From Sorangium cellulosum (GTDB taxonomy: Bacteria; Myxococcota_A; Polyangia; Polyangiales; Polyangiaceae), in contig NZ_CP012673.1 of NCBI RefSeq assembly GCF_002950945.1, forward strand, positions 13,383,501 to 13,447,500: a stretch of DNA of 64,000 nt. The letters are read 5' to 3'. The translations under genes were made by a program, and so were the position numbers. Positions within the stretch are counted from its first letter, which is position 1, and every line of letters starts with the position of its first letter. Positions 61,613 through 64,000 of the stretch are shown here, piece by piece. The notes below the pieces were generated by a model. It was not told the origin of the DNA, made no database searches, and saw only the letters and a program-made list of their open reading frames with translations.

Positions 61613-62773
61613 ATGAACGGACTGCGCTGCGCTTCGCTCCTCCTCTCCATCGCTGCGCTGCTCGCGCCCGCTGCGTGCGACGGGCCCGAGCGCGCGCGAA
61701 AGGAGGGCGCGCCGCCGGCCTCCTCGGCCGCGGCGCCGGGGCCGGCCGTCGACGCCGGCGCCGCGTCACCAGCCGCGAGCGCCGCGTCACCCCCGGCGAG
61801 CCCGGCCCGCGTCGCGGTCGACGCGAGGGCGATGGGCACGAGCCTCGTGCTCGCCGCCTACACGAGCGCGGCGATGGACGAGGCGGCGGTGAGGTCCAGG
61901 CTGGAGAAGGCGATCGCCGAGATCCGCCGCCTCGAGGCGCTCATGACGACCTGGCGACCGGACAGCGAGCTGTCGCGGGTCAACACGTCGGCCGGGAAGG
62001 GCGCGGTCGCGGTGAGCCCGGAGTCGCTCGCCGTCATCGAGAAGAGCCTCTGGATCAGCGAGCGCTCCGGGGGGGTCTTCGACATCACCTTCGAGGCGAT
62101 GCACGGGCTCTGGAAGTTCGACGAGGACATCGACGACAACGTGCCGCGCCGGGACGACGTCGAGCGGGCGCGGGCGCTCATCGACTACCGGCAGATCAAG
62201 ATCGATCGCGCGCAGCGCACGGTGATGCTCGGCAAGCCGGGGATGCGGATGAGCCTCGGCGGCATCGCGAAGGGCTACGCCGTGGACGCCGCGGCGGGCG
62301 TGCTGAGGGCGGAGGGGCTCTCGTCGTTCCTGGTCCAGGCTGGCGGCGACCTCTACATCGCCGGGAAGAAGCCGGACGGGTCGCCGTGGCGGGCGGGTGT
62401 CCGGGACCCGCGCGGCCAGGACACGAACGACTACTTCGCGATGATCGAGGTCGAGGATCACGCGTTCTCCACGGCGGGCGACTACGAGCGGAGCTTCCTC
62501 AAGGACGGCAGGCGCTACCACCACATCATCGATCCGCGGACCGGGTTCCCGGCGTCCGAGAGCCGGAGCGTGACCATCTGGGCGAAGGACGCGCTGACCG
62601 CGGACGCCGTCGACGACGCGGTGTTCATCCTCGGGCCCGAGAAGGGGCTCGAGCTCGTCGAGTCGATCGACGACTGCGGAGCGGTCATCGTCGACCGGAA
62701 CAACAAGGTGTGGGTGTCGAAGCGGCTCGGCGGGAAGGTCGAGGTGCTCCGCCAGCCGACGGACGGGGTGTAA
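61613..62773 (+). CDS. apbE: FAD:protein FMN transferase, lipoprotein
   Basis: ApbE attaches FMN covalently to threonine residues of exported or membrane flavoproteins. The 386-residue protein has a type II signal (LLAPAAC), an Ala/Pro/Ser linker to about residue 65, then the family motifs RAMGTSLVLAAY, LEALMTTWRPDSELSRVN, GVFDITFEAM, SLGGIAKGYAVD, AGGDLYIAG, HHIIDPRTGFPA and TADAVDDAVFIL. It is probably anchored in the outer face of the inner membrane. No client such as NqrB, RnfG or NosR is adjacent. Confidence 0.94.
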   Translation: MNGLRCASLLLSIAALLAPAACDGPERARKEGAPPASSAAAPGPAVDAGAASPAASAASPPASPARVAVDARAMGTSLVLAAYTSAAMDEAAVRSRLEKAIAEIRRLEALMTTWRPDSELSRVNTSAGKGAVAVSPESLAVIEKSLWISERSGGVFDITFEAMHGLWKFDEDIDDNVPRRDDVERARALIDYRQIKIDRAQRTVMLGKPGMRMSLGGIAKGYAVDAAAGVLRAEGLSSFLVQAGGDLYIAGKKPDGSPWRAGVRDPRGQDTNDYFAMIEVEDHAFSTAGDYERSFLKDGRRYHHIIDPRTGFPASESRSVTIWAKDALTADAVDDAVFILGPEKGLELVESIDDCGAVIVDRNNKVWVSKRLGGKVEVLRQPTDGV

Positions 62774-62806
62774 GGCGGAGGCGGTGGCTCGGCGCGCTGC
62801 GGCGCT

Positions 62807-63730
62807 TCATCCCTCGAAGAGCTCGTCCAGCGTCCTGGCGACGAGGATCCGCTCGGCCCACACCGCGAGCCGCTCCCCGGGCGCCGCGAGGATCTGCGCC
62901 CGCGCCGCCTCGGGCACCTCTCCGAACCGCACCCGCAGCTGGCGCAGCAGCACGGCGCGTTGACCCTCGTCGAGGCCCGAGCGCCGGCCCTCGTCGAGGC
63001 CCGAGCGCCGGCCCTCGTCGAGGCCCGAGCGCCGGCCCTCGTCGAGGGCCGCCTGGCGCTCGCGGGCCTTGATGGCCTCGAGCTCCGGGTTGCCCTTGCG
63101 CTCCAGCGCGCGGACGACCTCGCGCTCGGCCGTCGCTCCGTCGAGCAACGCGCGGACAGGGACCGGACGCACCAGGCACGGGTCCTCGATCGTCGCGTCA
63201 GGCGCGAGCGGAATGAACCGCGCCTCGGCCGCGGACCACTCCGCGACCTCATCGCGCTTGACGAAGAGGGCGAAGACGCGGCGCACGCCCCGGGAGATGA
63301 GATCCTCGGCCTTCTCGCGCACGTCCCGCATCGACTGCTCGTTGACGATCTCGAACGAGATCTCCTCCAGGTACCGGCGTCCGGTCGCCGGGTCGGTCCC
63401 CGCCCTGCGGATGGAGAGGTCGGTGGCGAAATCGGAGCCCTCCGTGACGCGGGTGATGAGGTCGGCTGCGCCGATGTAACCAGGCTGGAGGTGCGGTGCG
63501 ATCAGGAAATCCAGCCGCACCTGCTGCTCGGCGTGTGGCTCGAGCGACGGCGCCGCGACGACCTTGCGCCCGCGGATCATCTCGTCGCGCGTCACCTCCG
63601 GCTTCACGAGGTGCTCGTCCACCGGCGGGAAGCGCGCGCGCTGCGAATCCGCAGGCGGGAGCCTGGCGCTCGCGCCGCCCCGGGCGGCCGGAGCGAGCAG
63701 GAGCGTGGCGCCGGTCGGCTTGGGATCCAT
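62807..63730 (-). CDS. Uma2-type PD-(D/E)XK nuclease-like protein with DUF4351 tail
   Basis: The 307-residue protein has a Uma2/DUF820-like domain at about residues 30-200 (PAPHLQPGYIG region, FATDLSIRRAGTDP, RYLEEISFEIV with the acidic and lysine-poor nuclease core, FVKRDEVAEW). Three GLDEGRRS octapeptides from a 24-bp repeat follow, then a C-terminal DUF4351-like end (LLRQLRVRFGEVPEAARAQI, ARTLDELFEG). Such proteins occur in many copies in myxobacteria and cyanobacteria. The nuclease activity and any link to mobile elements are unproven. Confidence 0.78.
   Translation of the reverse strand: MDPKPTGATLLLAPAARGGASARLPPADSQRARFPPVDEHLVKPEVTRDEMIRGRKVVAAPSLEPHAEQQVRLDFLIAPHLQPGYIGAADLITRVTEGSDFATDLSIRRAGTDPATGRRYLEEISFEIVNEQSMRDVREKAEDLISRGVRRVFALFVKRDEVAEWSAAEARFIPLAPDATIEDPCLVRPVPVRALLDGATAEREVVRALERKGNPELEAIKARERQAALDEGRRSGLDEGRRSGLDEGRRSGLDEGQRAVLLRQLRVRFGEVPEAARAQILAAPGERLAVWAERILVARTLDELFEG
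62971..63042 (-). repeat. 24-bp in-frame tandem repeat encoding GLDEGRRS
   Basis: Three identical 24-bp units (plus-strand reading CGAGGCCCGAGCGCCGGCCC then TCGT) encode EGRRSGLD in the linker of the Uma2-like protein. A partial fourth unit continues as the sequence diverges into GLDEGQRA. Confidence 0.93.
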
Positions 63731-63845
63731 GACGGCAAGCGTAGCACGACGACCGCCGCAAGCGCCGCCTGCAGGCCGGCGCGCGCCGCGGGGATCGCCG
63801 CCCCGGAGCGCGGCGCTCGCCCGAGGCGCGCGGCGCTCGCCCCCC

Positions 63846-64000
63846 TCACCGCCCCTTGTACTCCGGCCTCCGCTTCTCGGCGAAGGCGCGCAGCGCCTCC
63901 AGCCGATCCTCGCTGCGCAGCGTCTCGTCGTAGTGCACCCGCTCCAGCTCCAGGCCGAGCTCCAGCGGGGCGTCGTACGCGTCGTCGATCGCCCTGAGCG
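63846..64000 (-). CDS. Enoyl-CoA hydratase/isomerase, C-terminal end
   Basis: The last 51 residues of a crotonase-family protein run from the window edge to a TGA. They read as a helix (AIDDAYDAPLELGLELERV) and the closing EALRAFAEKRRPEYKGR. The FxEKRxPxFxGR ending is a hallmark of enoyl-CoA hydratases. The catalytic part lies beyond the window, so hydratase and isomerase cannot be told apart. Confidence 0.85.
   Translation of the reverse strand, partial: LRAIDDAYDAPLELGLELERVHYDETLRSEDRLEALRAFAEKRRPEYKGR

Overview
The window is very GC-rich DNA with strong G/C bias at third codon positions, so long antisense open frames shadow most genes. It most resembles a large-genome myxobacterium of the Sorangium/Polyangium type. 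The indications are many Gly/Ser- or Ala/Pro-rich lipoproteins, an IgGFc-binding-domain lipoprotein, an AgmX/PglI-type TonB-like protein, PEGA and FHA-GGDEF proteins, a PP2C phosphatase, a Uma2-DUF4351 protein and a sigma-54-type promoter. The genus is inferred from gene content, not shown. I found no rRNA, tRNA, CRISPR array or intact insertion sequence.

Layout. 1-7145: a partial SPW-like membrane protein, then a minus-strand block (TonB-like protein, small lipoprotein, truA, an HtrA protease, a NamZ/DUF1343 protein), followed by rsmD and a PEGA protein. 7322-11489: phosphohexomutase with prmC, a pair of small envelope proteins (holin/YqjD-like) and a putative outer-membrane protein. 11490-14000: a 21-bp tandem array and a frameshifted AAA ATPase next to a DUF4276-like protein, resembling an ATPase/effector defence pair. 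14181-16394: lipoprotein prolyl oligopeptidase. 16498-22429: a four-gene module (DUF3348, DUF802/ZorA-like, OmpA/ZorB-like, DUF2894) whose MotA-like protein has a long tail built from near-identical 708-bp repeats. 22443-32739: lipoprotein, PP2C phosphatase, uvrA, IgGFc-binding lipoprotein, DMT exporter, PaaK-like ligase, SspB-like adaptor. 32787-35595: livMGF without livH or a binding protein. 35808-43179: degenerate receiver, glycosyltransferase 2, IHF, MerR regulator, ssb, mgtE. 43566-49958: large VWA-like lipoprotein behind a sigma-54 promoter, OmpR-type regulator, degenerate LytM protein, HEAT-repeat protein with methyltransferase, 2Fe-2S protein. 49986-56440: a probable minus-strand operon of FHA-diguanylate cyclase, class III aminotransferase, LuxE-like acyl-protein synthetase, LuxC-like acyl-CoA reductase and a GAF/EI-N-like protein. 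57414-64000: class II glutamine amidotransferase, hemE, bPH2-like membrane protein, M20 amidohydrolase, ApbE, Uma2-DUF4351 protein and the end of an enoyl-CoA hydratase.

The two most interesting systems are the ZorAB-like motor module with a repeat-expanded tail, and the LuxE-LuxC-aminotransferase operon, whose enzyme order predicts conversion of a fatty acid to an aldehyde and then to an amine under possible c-di-GMP-linked control. A third theme is short in-frame tandem repeats (18, 21 and 24 bp) both inside genes and in spacers; the 21-bp period occurs at three unrelated loci.
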